Counted from the stretch's first letter, positions 1 to 9,283 are shown. The stretch is 64,000 bases of DNA from Yoonia sediminilitoris (GCF_003058085.1 NZ_QBUD01000002.1:310001-374000); one strand, 5' to 3'. A program made the numbers and translations. The notes: generated from the letters alone by a model not told the origin.

Positions 1-1
1 A

Positions 2-169
2 GACGGCCTGCGCATTGCCGAAGAGCGGCTGGCAGACTACCGCGAACCTGGCGAGTTGTTCGTCGTTCGGATGTTGCAGCCGGGCGCCGAAGGGATGAGG
101 ATTGCGAGCCTCGATCTGGAAAAGGTGCGGCACTATTTGGCCGCAAAATCCGCGCTGCCCTCACCTTAG
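2..169 (+). CDS. C-terminal fragment of an unidentified protein
   Basis: An open frame runs from the left edge of the window to a TAG at 167-169 and gives the last 55 residues of a protein whose start lies outside the window. The fragment is mixed alpha/beta, with a charged helix near its end (SLDLEKVRHYLAAKS). I do not recognise the family. It converges on the minus-strand gene that starts the T6SS arm, with only 10 bases between the two stop codons, so it probably belongs to the neighbouring chromosomal region and not to the T6SS. Coding status rests on the open frame and GC-rich third positions. Confidence 0.5.
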   Translation, partial: DGLRIAEERLADYREPGELFVVRMLQPGAEGMRIASLDLEKVRHYLAAKSALPSP

Positions 170-179
170 GGTCAGGACC

Positions 180-1133
180 CTAAAGCGCGCTGAGTTCCGT
201 CAATGTCCACCCACCATCTTTCAATCGGAAAAAGCCGGCAGAATCGATTGCCCATAAAACGTCGCCTTCGCTGACAAGCTGGATAAGGTTCACAGGCTCG
301 CGCGCGCAACCGGTTTCCACCACTACCAATTCATCACCTTTCAATTCAAACAGCGCCGGGCCCTCGTATTTTTCGTCCTGGCCCGCCCCGATATATCGCT
401 TGCCTTTGTGCTGGGCGGTCAGATGCAGGGCGGTCTCGTCGTTTGCATAAAGCAGCTCAAAACCGTCTTCGAAGGTCCCTTTGTAGATCTCGGCTCTGGG
501 TCTGTCCGCACAGATGACCGCCTGATTGTTTTCTTCAAAACCGTGGATCAGACGGGCGCCACTATCAAGCCAGAGCTCATTAACCTCATCCCCTCGAAAG
601 CGAACGATACGGCCCAGTGCACCAATAACATAGTGTGCATCACCACAGGCGAAGGCGGCGTAGGCATCGGGATTTTCGCGCGCGTATCGGTCCATGATCG
701 GATAGGTACGTTCGACATAATCACCTGCGGTTTCGGTCGGGCCACGCTCTGGAATGACAGGCTCCGGACCGTGGGCGAGCCGTTCAATCCATTGATTGAC
801 GGTTCTGTCGAACACCCAGACGGTCGCTTTACCACAGCAAAGGTAGAAGTAGTCGCCGACCAATTGCAGATTGAACGGCACAACATTCTCTTGCGGAAAC
901 GGGACCCCAAAGCCCTGGCCCAGATCACGCGACACCGCTTGAATATAGTCGCCCAATATCCAGACCGCCTGACTTTGCACATTGACGGTTGCGCACAGCA
1001 CGTTGCCCAAATTCTCGACAGACAGCTTTTCGACCGAAAGAGGATCAAAGGTGATATAGCTAATCACCCAAGCATCTGGATCACTATCATCGACCGCAAC
1101 GGCAGAATTCTCACCTGTGGGAACAGCAAACAT
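180..1133 (-). CDS. Candidate T6SS immunity protein (hypothetical)
   Basis: A 317-residue protein without a signal peptide or membrane segment. It is rich in aromatic and acidic residues and has recurring short beta-type stretches (for example VWILGDYI, YFYLCCG, VLWAIDSAGFFRL), spaced as in beta-propeller or beta-sandwich proteins. It is the last gene of the minus-strand T6SS arm and starts 23 bases after the stop of the PAAR-like effector, where cognate immunity genes usually sit. The immunity role is inferred from that position and the cytoplasmic character only; I recognise no named family. It could also be a further accessory or cargo protein. Confidence 0.6.
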   Translation of the reverse strand: MFAVPTGENSAVAVDDSDPDAWVISYITFDPLSVEKLSVENLGNVLCATVNVQSQAVWILGDYIQAVSRDLGQGFGVPFPQENVVPFNLQLVGDYFYLCCGKATVWVFDRTVNQWIERLAHGPEPVIPERGPTETAGDYVERTYPIMDRYARENPDAYAAFACGDAHYVIGALGRIVRFRGDEVNELWLDSGARLIHGFEENNQAVICADRPRAEIYKGTFEDGFELLYANDETALHLTAQHKGKRYIGAGQDEKYEGPALFELKGDELVVVETGCAREPVNLIQLVSEGDVLWAIDSAGFFRLKDGGWTLTELSAL

Positions 1134-1156
1134 ATCAAGTATCTATCCTTTTGATC

Positions 1157-2197
1157 CTAGGTTGCAGAGGGTGGCAGGCCAAGGCGTACCTCCATATTTG
1201 CAAACCGTTCAGCCGATTTATTGGTTTTGGACTCAACCTTGATTTCCGGTTTATGTTCACAGGCGTCTTTGTATTGCGTCTCAACGCATTCCATTCCCTG
1301 TTTCGCACAATCGCTATCGACAAGAGATTGGTCGTAGGCCGCGGCGTCGGCAAGCGATTGTTTTGCGATCTCGACCGCATCGCTTATGGGGCGGGGCTTG
1401 TTGCCAAAAGTCCGGTCAAAAGACAGGTGCATACGGCCGTGACCTCTGGCCCATGTCATCCCGGTGGCGGTTCCTTTTGCGGCAATGGCTTTGCCTGTAT
1501 CGCTTTTCCTGTCGCCGCTGGCCTTGCCGTAGCCGTCGCCACCAACACAGATTGCGCAAGCATCGTCAATGGATGGCAGGTGATCGCGTTTGGCCTGTTC
1601 TTCGCCCCCGTCTGCAAGCCATTCCCCCGGGTTATCCCTTGTACCCTTTCGAATATATTCATCTGGAATGATGTGGTGCGCTTGCCCGCCCGCTTCATTA
1701 CATTTTGATTGAATGTCGCTAAAACTGCCGACCAGACACTCCCATTCAGCATAGACCGAAGGAACACCGGGCTGACCGATGAAAGGGACGGTGATAACAT
1801 CGCCAATGTTCGATGCATGGTTCGAGGTTGCGACATCGCCAAAACGCGCAACGCCCTTGCCCTCTGCCTTCACATCCGACGACCATGCCTGCGCATAGAT
1901 TTTGCCGGTGTTCTTTGAGGTGATGATCCCTTTTTTCTGCGCAGCACCCGCTTCGTCGCCTGTGCATTTGCTATATTTGCTGCTGTTTTCCTGACTGACC
2001 GCACCACCTTTGATCAGGACCGATCCGGTGCCGGACGTGAGGTCACTGTCTTGCCCGAAATTGGGATAGGGCACGGGGACGCCAGTGGGGGTCGGCGGGG
2101 CCTCTGGCGGGGTGAAGCAGGTGTCGGGGAAGGCCGCAATCAACTTGTTGCCCTGCTTTTCGGCGGAAACCTCGCGATTGTTGGCAAAGACTGTCAT
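1157..2197 (-). CDS. PAAR-like (DUF4150) T6SS effector with AHH/HNH-type nuclease end
   Basis: A 346-residue protein. Residues about 1-140 resemble the DUF4150 PAAR-like family (start MTVFANNREV, many Gly/Ser turns, KGGAVSQENSSKYS). Such proteins cap the VgrG spike and carry toxins. The C-terminal part has AHHIIP at about 173-178, LPSIDDA, and later RGHGRMHLSFD near 251-261. This is the order seen in AHH/HNH-endonuclease VII toxins, with the histidines as likely metal and catalytic residues. The chosen ATG at 2197 overlaps the upstream stop (ATGA); a longer frame would add nine unrelated residues. The gene lies between the thiolase-fold/DUF2169 pair and a candidate immunity gene. The nuclease assignment is from motifs only. 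Confidence 0.75.
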   Translation of the reverse strand: MTVFANNREVSAEKQGNKLIAAFPDTCFTPPEAPPTPTGVPVPYPNFGQDSDLTSGTGSVLIKGGAVSQENSSKYSKCTGDEAGAAQKKGIITSKNTGKIYAQAWSSDVKAEGKGVARFGDVATSNHASNIGDVITVPFIGQPGVPSVYAEWECLVGSFSDIQSKCNEAGGQAHHIIPDEYIRKGTRDNPGEWLADGGEEQAKRDHLPSIDDACAICVGGDGYGKASGDRKSDTGKAIAAKGTATGMTWARGHGRMHLSFDRTFGNKPRPISDAVEIAKQSLADAAAYDQSLVDSDCAKQGMECVETQYKDACEHKPEIKVESKTNKSAERFANMEVRLGLPPSAT

Positions 2198-3219
2198 GCG
2201 GCCTCCAACACGACGGCTGCGCAATGGCCGTCATCGCGCGATGTTTCGATAATGATGGGTTTTGGTGGCGCGTAGCCGCGCTGCTTGGCCGCCAGCGCCC
2301 AGCCCAGCAATGCGGGCATTGCACTTGCCCCGACATTGCCCAAAAGGCTGCCCAAGCCCCAGATCGGCTGCACCGGGCTGCGGATGCGTTGCACACGCTG
2401 CATCGCAAGGGCCGACTGGTTGAACCAATAGCTTTCACCGATGTGATCGCTCATCTTCAGTCCGGTCTGGTCCAGTGAACTGCCAGCCGCACCAAGCGCT
2501 GAGCGATAGGCGCTGGCCATGCCATCACACCGGAACGGCGCGTTCGGATAGCCCTCTGCATCCACATTCAAAAGCGCCGCGGGTTCCTGCCCCAGTCCGA
2601 CCCCCGATAGGCGGACCCCGTGACCGTCAGCGGACAGCAGCACGGCGGCGGCCCCTTCGCCGGGGATGAAACCGTCTGACACCTTGTCACACAAGAGCCG
2701 GTTTTCGGCAGTGTAGTGCGTGATGGTCCGGGCGTTCAGATAGCTATCGACCCCCAGTATGATCACAGGTCGGCCAGTCGATTGGACGATGTTTTGCGCA
2801 TGGCCAAGGGCTATGCCGCCTGCTGTGCGCCCTTCGCGCAGGACAATCGCGTCTGAAACTGGGCGGAAGCCCGTGTGTTCTTGTAGCAGGCGCAGCAACC
2901 TGTTGACGTCCACATGGATCGCGCCGGGTCGGTCTTGTTCGGCCAGACATATGACAAGTTCTGCATCGGCGCTTTGTGCCCCGGCCTGCGACAGCAAATC
3001 ATGGATGGCCCCCGCCGCAAGATGGATCAACCGCTTTTCGCCCTGCCATGGCCGGGGCAGATGCACCGGCGCCCCGACAAGCGGCACCTGCTTGGGGCCC
3101 AGAAAAACGGTTTCCTCAAATCCGTCCAAACGGCCCCGCAAGGCCGCACAGGTGGAAAGCCAATCAAGACCCACAGCCGTGACCATCCCTGCGGCAACAA
3201 GGTTCAGATCATTGGTCAT
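2194..3219 (-). CDS. Thiolase-fold (beta-ketoacyl synthase-like) T6SS accessory protein
   Basis: A 341-residue protein with ketosynthase-type features: an early VAAGMVTAVGLD segment, a GVDSYL strand, FIPGEGAAAVLLS, and a late GLGSLLGNVGASAMPALLGWAL segment. The usual active-site context (a Cys followed later by two His in conserved loops) is not evident, and GVDSYLN sits where a catalytic-Cys loop might be expected, so it may be non-catalytic. Its stop overlaps the effector start, and its start overlaps the DUF2169 stop by four bases, so the three are translationally coupled. Thiolase-like proteins of this kind recur beside DUF2169 and DUF4150 genes in T6SS clusters; a role in effector loading or modification is inferred. 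Confidence 0.75.
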   Translation of the reverse strand: MTNDLNLVAAGMVTAVGLDWLSTCAALRGRLDGFEETVFLGPKQVPLVGAPVHLPRPWQGEKRLIHLAAGAIHDLLSQAGAQSADAELVICLAEQDRPGAIHVDVNRLLRLLQEHTGFRPVSDAIVLREGRTAGGIALGHAQNIVQSTGRPVIILGVDSYLNARTITHYTAENRLLCDKVSDGFIPGEGAAAVLLSADGHGVRLSGVGLGQEPAALLNVDAEGYPNAPFRCDGMASAYRSALGAAGSSLDQTGLKMSDHIGESYWFNQSALAMQRVQRIRSPVQPIWGLGSLLGNVGASAMPALLGWALAAKQRGYAPPKPIIIETSRDDGHCAAVVLEAA

Positions 3220-4316
3220 GGCTCTTCACCACCCGGCACAGCCGTCGCAACGGCACGGATATACTCCCGCTTTTCATCATAGGCCCGCTGCATGGCGTTT
3301 GTGGGTGCACCAACCCATGCTGCGCTGAACTCGGTGATATGCTTTTTGATGCGGACGTCGACACGCCAGACCAGTGACAGGGTCCGCGCCTCGGTGTCAA
3401 AAATCAGCGTGTCGGCCTTGGCCACCTGTTGTAGGCATTTGTCCCGCCCCCGAAAAATCGTGATTGGCAGGTCAACATCCGGCAGACCAAAGACCTCGCG
3501 TCCGGCGGGGGTCATGCCAACGATGATTACCTGCGCGCCGGAACGCAGTGGTTTGATCCACTGGTCCTGCGGGGCGGATTGGTAATACCTCTCATCAAAG
3601 TCGGGCGGCAAAAAGGGAAAGATATTATCGACCCAGTTGTCGTCATAGGTCCCGCCAAACGGCAAACGGTCGGGGTGGCCGCGCGCAACAGGGCCCAGCG
3701 CCATAGGTTTGTAGTCATCATAGGGCGACCGAATTTCTGCGCCCACTTCTTCGGTATTGGGCAGGGCCAGCCCGTTGATGCGGTCCTGATTACGCACAGT
3801 GGCAAAGCCACGCCCGACAGGATTGGGCATATAGACATATGGTTTCGGCTCGTCGGGGTCGAGCCTGTCGGGCCCGCCAAAGGCCGTGTCATAACTGAAC
3901 GTCTGTTTCGTAAAGGGCACCGGTCTGGTCGCCAGAATGGCAGGGCCCGCGTTGCGCCACTCACGGTAGCCCACAACGTCAAACTGTTTAACCCAATCAT
4001 CCACCTTGATGCCCACGCGCACCCGCTCTGCCGGTTTGCCACCGGGCGCATAGGCGGCCCCTTGCGCGATGACTTCGGTATGGGGCTTGCGAAAGGCGAA
4101 ATCGGTTTCCCACATCGTTGCAGAAAAGCCGGGTTCGCCTGTCGCCTCATCCGCCATGACCAGTGGCAACTGTTCAGCGCTGGGCTGCGGAACAGACCGG
4201 CTGTCATCAGGAAAATCAAAGGTCCCACGCACCACCAGCGACAGGTATTCATGGCCTTTGATGTCCATGCCGGTGGTGTGCTGATGCACAAAGCGGGTTT
4301 GATTGAAAACCTGCAC
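3216..4316 (-). CDS. DUF2169 T6SS effector adaptor
   Basis: A 366-residue protein recognisable as DUF2169: an N-terminal GHEYLSLVVRGTFDF, a TDFAFRKPHTEVIAQGAAYAP stretch and a YDTAFGGPD motif, then PNPVGRGF and LPNTEE. Members of the family act as adaptors or chaperones that couple PAAR-like effectors to VgrG. The operon order (ClpV, DUF2169, thiolase-fold protein, DUF4150 effector, candidate immunity) fits that role. Translation is coupled to the next gene by a four-base overlap. No signal peptide or membrane segment is seen, so it should act in the cytoplasm. The family call is firm; the adaptor role comes from the literature on related proteins. Confidence 0.85.
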   Translation of the reverse strand: MQVFNQTRFVHQHTTGMDIKGHEYLSLVVRGTFDFPDDSRSVPQPSAEQLPLVMADEATGEPGFSATMWETDFAFRKPHTEVIAQGAAYAPGGKPAERVRVGIKVDDWVKQFDVVGYREWRNAGPAILATRPVPFTKQTFSYDTAFGGPDRLDPDEPKPYVYMPNPVGRGFATVRNQDRINGLALPNTEEVGAEIRSPYDDYKPMALGPVARGHPDRLPFGGTYDDNWVDNIFPFLPPDFDERYYQSAPQDQWIKPLRSGAQVIIVGMTPAGREVFGLPDVDLPITIFRGRDKCLQQVAKADTLIFDTEARTLSLVWRVDVRIKKHITEFSAAWVGAPTNAMQRAYDEKREYIRAVATAVPGGEEP

Positions 4317-4324
4317 AGTGCCCC

Positions 4325-6988
4325 CTAGCTGAAGTGGTAATGAAAGCCATCATTGTCGCCGGTGACTTCGACCTTGGTCAAAACCGTGCCATCCAGCGTG
4401 CGATCCAGTAATTGCCTGCTGAGTTCGGGCAAAAGTGTGTTGGTCAGGATCGCGTCGATCATGCGGCCCCCGCTTTCGATCTCGGTGCAGCGCGCCTTGA
4501 TCAAGTCAAGCGTGCCATCACCGATCACCAGCGCGGCGTCATGCTGTTTTTCCAGCCGCTTGGCGATGGATTTCAGCTTGTGGCCCGCGATCACCTCGAT
4601 CATTTCGTCCGATAGCGGATAATAGGGGATCGTGACCAGACGCCCCAACAGCGCGGGCGGAAAGACGTTCAGCAAGGGCGGGCGCAGCGCCTCGTTCAAC
4701 GCATCAAGGTCTGCCTTGTGCTTGCCCCCGTCGGTCATCTGCATGATTTCGTCCGAGCCCACGTTCGACGTCAGCAAGATCAGCGTGTTCTTGAAGTCGA
4801 TCCGCCGCCCTTCGCTGTCGTCCATCATGCCTTTATCAAAGACCTGAAAGAATATCTCGTGCACGTCGGGGTGCGCTTTTTCGACTTCGTCGAGCAGGAC
4901 CACAGAATAGGGTCTGCGGCGGACGGCCTCGGTCAGGACACCCCCCTTGCCATAACCGACATAGCCCGGTGGCGCACCTTTGAGGGTCGAGACGGTGTGC
5001 GCTTCCTGATATTCGCTCATATTGATCGAAATAAGGTTCTGTTCGCCACCATAAAGCATATCAGCCAATGCCAGCGCCGTTTCGGTTTTGCCCACACCGG
5101 ACGGACCGCACAGCATGAAAACACCCATGGGTTTTTCGGGTGCCGATAGGCCCGCATAAGACGTCTGGATGCGTGCGGCGATCATTTCGGCGGCGTGGTC
5201 CTGACCTGTCACGCGGCTGCGGATGGTGTCGACCAGTTGCAGGGCACGTTCTGCTTGGCTGGCCATCATCCGACCCGCTGGAATACCTGTCCAATCCTGA
5301 ATGACGGATGTCACAGCCGCCATATCAACCGACGGCAGGATCAAAGGGTTTTCGCCTTGCGCCGCAGTCAGTTCGGCCATCTTGGCGCGCAGGGCATCCA
5401 TGGTTTCGGCCTTGCTGACCGGATCGGCGGGTTCCTCGGCGTCGTCCTCACCTTCCAATGGCGCGCCCGTTTCGCGCAATTGCGCGCGCAGGTCGATGAT
5501 TTCCGCGACAAGCGCCTTTTCTGCATCCCAGCGGGCGTTTTCCCTGTCCAGTTCGGCCCGTGTTTCCGCCAAAGCAGCCGTCACACCTTCCATCCGCTCT
5601 GTCGTGTCAATGCCGATACCGGCCTCGCGGTCCGCGATCACCTGCTCAAGCTCAAGTGCGGTGATGCGGCGCTGCAAATCCTCGACAGCGCCGGGGGTTG
5701 CATGTTGGGAAATGGCAACGCGCGCGCAAGCCGTATCCAGCAGGCTGATCGCCTTGTCGGGCAGTTGCCGCGACGGGATATAGCGATGCGACAACTCAAC
5801 GGATGCGGCAATTGCCTCGTCCAGAATTTCGACCTGATGGTGCTTTTCCAGCACGCCAGCGATGCCGCGGCACATGCGGGTGGCACTTTCGACGCTGGGC
5901 TCCTCGACCTTGACCACCTGAAAGCGGCGGGTGAGGGCCGGGTCTTTTTCGATATGTTGTTTATATTCATCCCATGTCGTCGCCGCGACGACACGCAATT
6001 CGCCACGCGCAAGGGCGGGTTTGAGGATATTGGCCGCATCGCCGGTGCCCGCACTGCCGCCCGCCCCAATCAGGGTGTGCGCCTCGTCCACGAACAGGAT
6101 TATCGGGGTGGGCGAGCTTTGGACCTCGTCAATGACCGACTTCAGGCGCTTTTCAAACTCGCCTTTCATCGACGCGCCCGCCTGCATCAGGGTCACGTCC
6201 AGCATCCACAGGGCAACGCCCGCAAGTTGCGGGGGCACATCGCCGCGTTCCAGACGCAGGGCGAACCCTTCGACAACGGCGGTTTTACCAACCCCTGCTT
6301 CACCGGTCAGGATGGGATTGTTCTGGCGGCGGCGCATCAGGATATCGACGATCTGGCGAATTTCTGGGTCCCGCCCGATCACCGGGTCTATTTTGCCTGC
6401 TTTGGCCTCTGCCGTCAGATCGGTGGCGTAAAGTTCAAGCGCGGACTGGCCGCCGGGGGCAGCTTTCTTTTCGGATGGGGCGGTCGTCTGGCCTTCGACA
6501 GAGTCTGCCAGAAGATCGTCCAACTGTTCGGCCATGGCGGGGCCGTCAAGCTTGTCGAACTCCAGCGAAATCCGATACAAAAGTGACTCCAAAACACCCG
6601 TTTTGAGCATCGCCAACAGCAGATAGGCAGAGCGGACAGTTTCGTCGCCATAATCCAGCTGACCCATGTTCCAAGCGTCGCGGATAGCATGAAACAGATG
6701 ATCGGAAAACTCCTCTACCGAACTTGCGCCGCGCGGGAGCGCGTCCAATGCGCGGGTGATGTCGGCGTCCAGTTTGCCGCGGTCAACGTCGGCGGCCTGC
6801 AATAGAATATCAAAATCAGATCGTTCGGTCCCGGCCAGAGCCTGCACGAAATGGACCAGCTCGACATAGGGGTTTCCGCGTGATTTCGCGGCACTTGCAC
6901 TTGCTGAAAATGCTTTTAAGCACAATGGGTTAAGTTTTCCGACAAGTTCTTTGCGCTTGACGGTTTCGCTTGTTCCGCTTTGGGCCAA
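4325..6988 (-). CDS. tssH: T6SS disassembly ATPase TssH/ClpV
   Basis: An 887-residue Hsp100/ClpB-type ATPase that recycles the contracted TssB/TssC sheath. It has an N-terminal Clp domain (KELVGKLNPLCLKAF), a first Walker A at about 229-236 (GEAGVGKT), a first Walker B (LFVDEAHTL), a middle coiled-coil part with shortened ClpB features, and a second Walker A near 630 (GPSGVGKTETAL) with Walker B (VVLLDEVEKAHP). There is no in-frame ATG near the start. The TTG at 6988 lies nine bases after a GGAGG and gives MAQSGTSETVKRKEL; TTG codons further upstream are too close to that site or lack one. It heads the minus-strand T6SS arm, divergent from the kinase gene. Confidence 0.93.
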   Translation of the reverse strand: MAQSGTSETVKRKELVGKLNPLCLKAFSASASAAKSRGNPYVELVHFVQALAGTERSDFDILLQAADVDRGKLDADITRALDALPRGASSVEEFSDHLFHAIRDAWNMGQLDYGDETVRSAYLLLAMLKTGVLESLLYRISLEFDKLDGPAMAEQLDDLLADSVEGQTTAPSEKKAAPGGQSALELYATDLTAEAKAGKIDPVIGRDPEIRQIVDILMRRRQNNPILTGEAGVGKTAVVEGFALRLERGDVPPQLAGVALWMLDVTLMQAGASMKGEFEKRLKSVIDEVQSSPTPIILFVDEAHTLIGAGGSAGTGDAANILKPALARGELRVVAATTWDEYKQHIEKDPALTRRFQVVKVEEPSVESATRMCRGIAGVLEKHHQVEILDEAIAASVELSHRYIPSRQLPDKAISLLDTACARVAISQHATPGAVEDLQRRITALELEQVIADREAGIGIDTTERMEGVTAALAETRAELDRENARWDAEKALVAEIIDLRAQLRETGAPLEGEDDAEEPADPVSKAETMDALRAKMAELTAAQGENPLILPSVDMAAVTSVIQDWTGIPAGRMMASQAERALQLVDTIRSRVTGQDHAAEMIAARIQTSYAGLSAPEKPMGVFMLCGPSGVGKTETALALADMLYGGEQNLISINMSEYQEAHTVSTLKGAPPGYVGYGKGGVLTEAVRRRPYSVVLLDEVEKAHPDVHEIFFQVFDKGMMDDSEGRRIDFKNTLILLTSNVGSDEIMQMTDGGKHKADLDALNEALRPPLLNVFPPALLGRLVTIPYYPLSDEMIEVIAGHKLKSIAKRLEKQHDAALVIGDGTLDLIKARCTEIESGGRMIDAILTNTLLPELSRQLLDRTLDGTVLTKVEVTGDNDGFHYHFS

Positions 6989-6997
6989 TTTCAACGC

Positions 6998-7002
6998 CCT
7001 CC
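6998..7002 (-). promoter_or_regulatory. Shine-Dalgarno that decides the TTG start of tssH
   Basis: On the minus strand a GGAGG lies nine bases before the TTG at 6988 and only three bases before another TTG at 6994. The spacing favours the 6988 start. The 141 bases between here and the kinase start at 7130 should carry divergent promoters, but I see no convincing hexamer pair or sigma-54 site in them. Confidence 0.5.
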
Positions 7003-7129
7003 ATAACAAATAAAATATCAAAAGCTGGGCGCAGGCAAAAAATACTCGTGCCCTTGAGGAAGTTAGCCTATCCTCGTTTCAAACGAAAAGCTATTTTTTT
7101 GATCTGCGCTGATTGATGGAACGCACACG

Positions 7130-9208
7130 ATGACTAGCCCGTTACCCGGCGATATTTTCGAAGTCGGTCAGGTGTTGAACAATACCTACGAGATTGACAA
7201 GATTCTGGGGCGTGGCGGCACGGGCGAAGTTTATCGCGCCCGCAACAAGATTACCGGCAGGTTGGTTGCGGTCAAGGCGCTGAACCGCCAGTTTTCTGGC
7301 AACGCCGACTACATCGAACTGATGAAGCGCGAAGAGGAGATGCGCGCGATCCAGCATCCCGCCGTGGTCCGCTACACTGAATGCTCCATGTCAGACGGCG
7401 ACCATGTGTTTCTGGTCATGGACTACGTTGAAGGGCCGCCCCTGTCAGACGTGATGGCCCGCCGCCGCATGGATCCGCGCGAACTGCTGATCATCGCGCA
7501 TCGCGTGGCCGAAGGGTTGGTCGCCACACACGCCCAAGGCATCATTCACCGCGACCTGTCCCCTGACAACATCATCCTGCGCGATGGCGACCCTGCCGAG
7601 GCGACAATCATCGACTTTGGCATCGCCAAGGATACTGCAACCGGCGCCCGCACAATTGTCGGGTCGGATTTTGCGGGCAAGTATGAATATTCCGCCCCCG
7701 AACAGTTGGATGGGCAAGTCGACGAAAAGTCCGACCTCTACGCCCTTGGTGCCACGCTTTTGGCGGCGTGGCGCGGCGAAACGCCGTTTCTGGGGGCCAC
7801 ACCGGGAGAGATTATTCGGCGCAAACAGTCCCCGCTGGACACAGACGGCGTGCCCGCACCGCTGAAAGACATCATCGACAGGCTTACTGCGCCGGACGCT
7901 GCGGTGCGCCCCGCGAACGCAAAGGCACTTGCGGGCGAGTTGGACAGAATCCTGCGACCTTCGGAAAAGCAGGAAAAAGCATCCAAGCCCAAGAGACGGC
8001 TGGTTCCTGCACTTTTTGGGTTGGTCGTTCTGGCCGGAGCCGCAGGATGGTTTGGCGGATTTTTTGACCGTTTCATGACGCCGCCATTGCCCGTCGCTGC
8101 GCCCTATCAGCTTGACCTGAGCTTTGCACAGGATGGGCCGCCCACCCTGACCGCACACGCCCCCAATGAAGTTATCGCCAGCCAGTTTCGAGACGCGGTT
8201 TCCGCGTCATTGGGCGCGCCGCCAACCGGCGACATCACCCTTGCCACCGGCCAACCGTCCGACGCATGGCCAACAAACGTCGCCACACTCATTGGCCTTG
8301 CCGCCCGCTTGAAAACCGGCAGTGTTGCGATCGCCGATCAGTCAGCACAAGTGGGCGGCCTCGCCGTTGATGTGCCGACCAAAACCGCCGTAATTGCCGA
8401 CCTGACTGCCTTTGCCACGCAAGCCGGATGGCGGGTTACAAGTGATATTGCTGCGGGGCCGCTCCGATTGTCAGAGAAAACGCTACTTGCGGCGCTGGAC
8501 ACAACAACGGGGTGCGGCCCTCTGTCTGTCAGTGGCGCAACTGACGGAAATTTTGCCGTGTCGGACCCTATTACCATTGCGGGCAACCTTGCAGATGCCG
8601 CCAGCAACGACGTGATCCGCACCGCCTTGCAGCCTTTCGTAGGCGAACGGCCAATCACGCTGAACACGCAACTGCTTAACCCCGAACTTTGCATGATCAG
8701 ACAGGCGCTTGTGCAGGCGCCGACGAATATCGTCAGCCTGTCTGTCGCTGATGGCGAAACGGGCGAACGGCGCCTGTCAGGTGTTTTTACGACGGATGAA
8801 AACCCCGTTGTCGATGTCATGATCCCCGCACAGTTCGGGCAAGCCGCCCTGTGGGTCATGGCCGTCAGCGCCGACGGGTCGGTCTTTCATGTAATCCCCA
8901 ACGCCAAGAACGGGCAAACGCGGATTGACCAGCTTGCCCCGGCTGAAAACGGGCTGCACCGCATTCGGGTCTTGCACGATATTGACGACTTTATCGCCAA
9001 CCCCGATCTGCTGGCGGTACGGATCAAGAATGGCGATTACGGGAAAAGCGAAGTGATCGCGATCCTGTCCACCGAACCACTGTGGGATGGGCGGAGGCCA
9101 ACACAGGAAAGCGTCGCATCAACCGCGCAGGCACTTGAACAAACACTTGCGAACCATCCAGAGCGGCTACTGGGTGTTGCCTCATTCATCATTGACGCCC
9201 GCCCATAA
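7130..9208 (+). CDS. T6SS-associated Ser/Thr protein kinase (PpkA/Stk type)
   Basis: A 692-residue membrane kinase. The N-terminal kinase domain has the glycine loop GRGGTGEVY (28-35), the ATP-binding Lys49 in VAVK, the catalytic loop HRDLSPDN with Asp142, DFG at 162-164 and APE at 189-191. The residue after HRDL is Ser where most bacterial Hanks kinases have Lys. A single membrane helix lies at about 291-310, followed by a roughly 380-residue periplasmic part of unknown fold. The family controls T6SS assembly by phosphorylating the FHA protein or other partners; the matching FHA gene (16600) and PP2C phosphatase (30725) are in this locus. It is the first gene of the plus-strand arm. Confidence 0.9.
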   Translation: MTSPLPGDIFEVGQVLNNTYEIDKILGRGGTGEVYRARNKITGRLVAVKALNRQFSGNADYIELMKREEEMRAIQHPAVVRYTECSMSDGDHVFLVMDYVEGPPLSDVMARRRMDPRELLIIAHRVAEGLVATHAQGIIHRDLSPDNIILRDGDPAEATIIDFGIAKDTATGARTIVGSDFAGKYEYSAPEQLDGQVDEKSDLYALGATLLAAWRGETPFLGATPGEIIRRKQSPLDTDGVPAPLKDIIDRLTAPDAAVRPANAKALAGELDRILRPSEKQEKASKPKRRLVPALFGLVVLAGAAGWFGGFFDRFMTPPLPVAAPYQLDLSFAQDGPPTLTAHAPNEVIASQFRDAVSASLGAPPTGDITLATGQPSDAWPTNVATLIGLAARLKTGSVAIADQSAQVGGLAVDVPTKTAVIADLTAFATQAGWRVTSDIAAGPLRLSEKTLLAALDTTTGCGPLSVSGATDGNFAVSDPITIAGNLADAASNDVIRTALQPFVGERPITLNTQLLNPELCMIRQALVQAPTNIVSLSVADGETGERRLSGVFTTDENPVVDVMIPAQFGQAALWVMAVSADGSVFHVIPNAKNGQTRIDQLAPAENGLHRIRVLHDIDDFIANPDLLAVRIKNGDYGKSEVIAILSTEPLWDGRRPTQESVASTAQALEQTLANHPERLLGVASFIIDARP

Positions 9209-9283
9209 TGAGAAAAATTTGTCCGAATCACCTTCATCTGTAACAGTCGCTTAACCATCAATTTTTTGGGGAAATTATTACGC

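Noticed and set aside
5195-6586. A 463-residue plus-strand frame opposite tssH
   Set aside because: It is an antisense shadow of the ClpV coding sequence with Cys/His/Gly-rich composition and no family features.
7022-7129. Sigma-54 promoter in the divergent tssH/kinase region
   Set aside because: No GG-N10-GC element of the TGGCAC-N5-TTGC type is visible.
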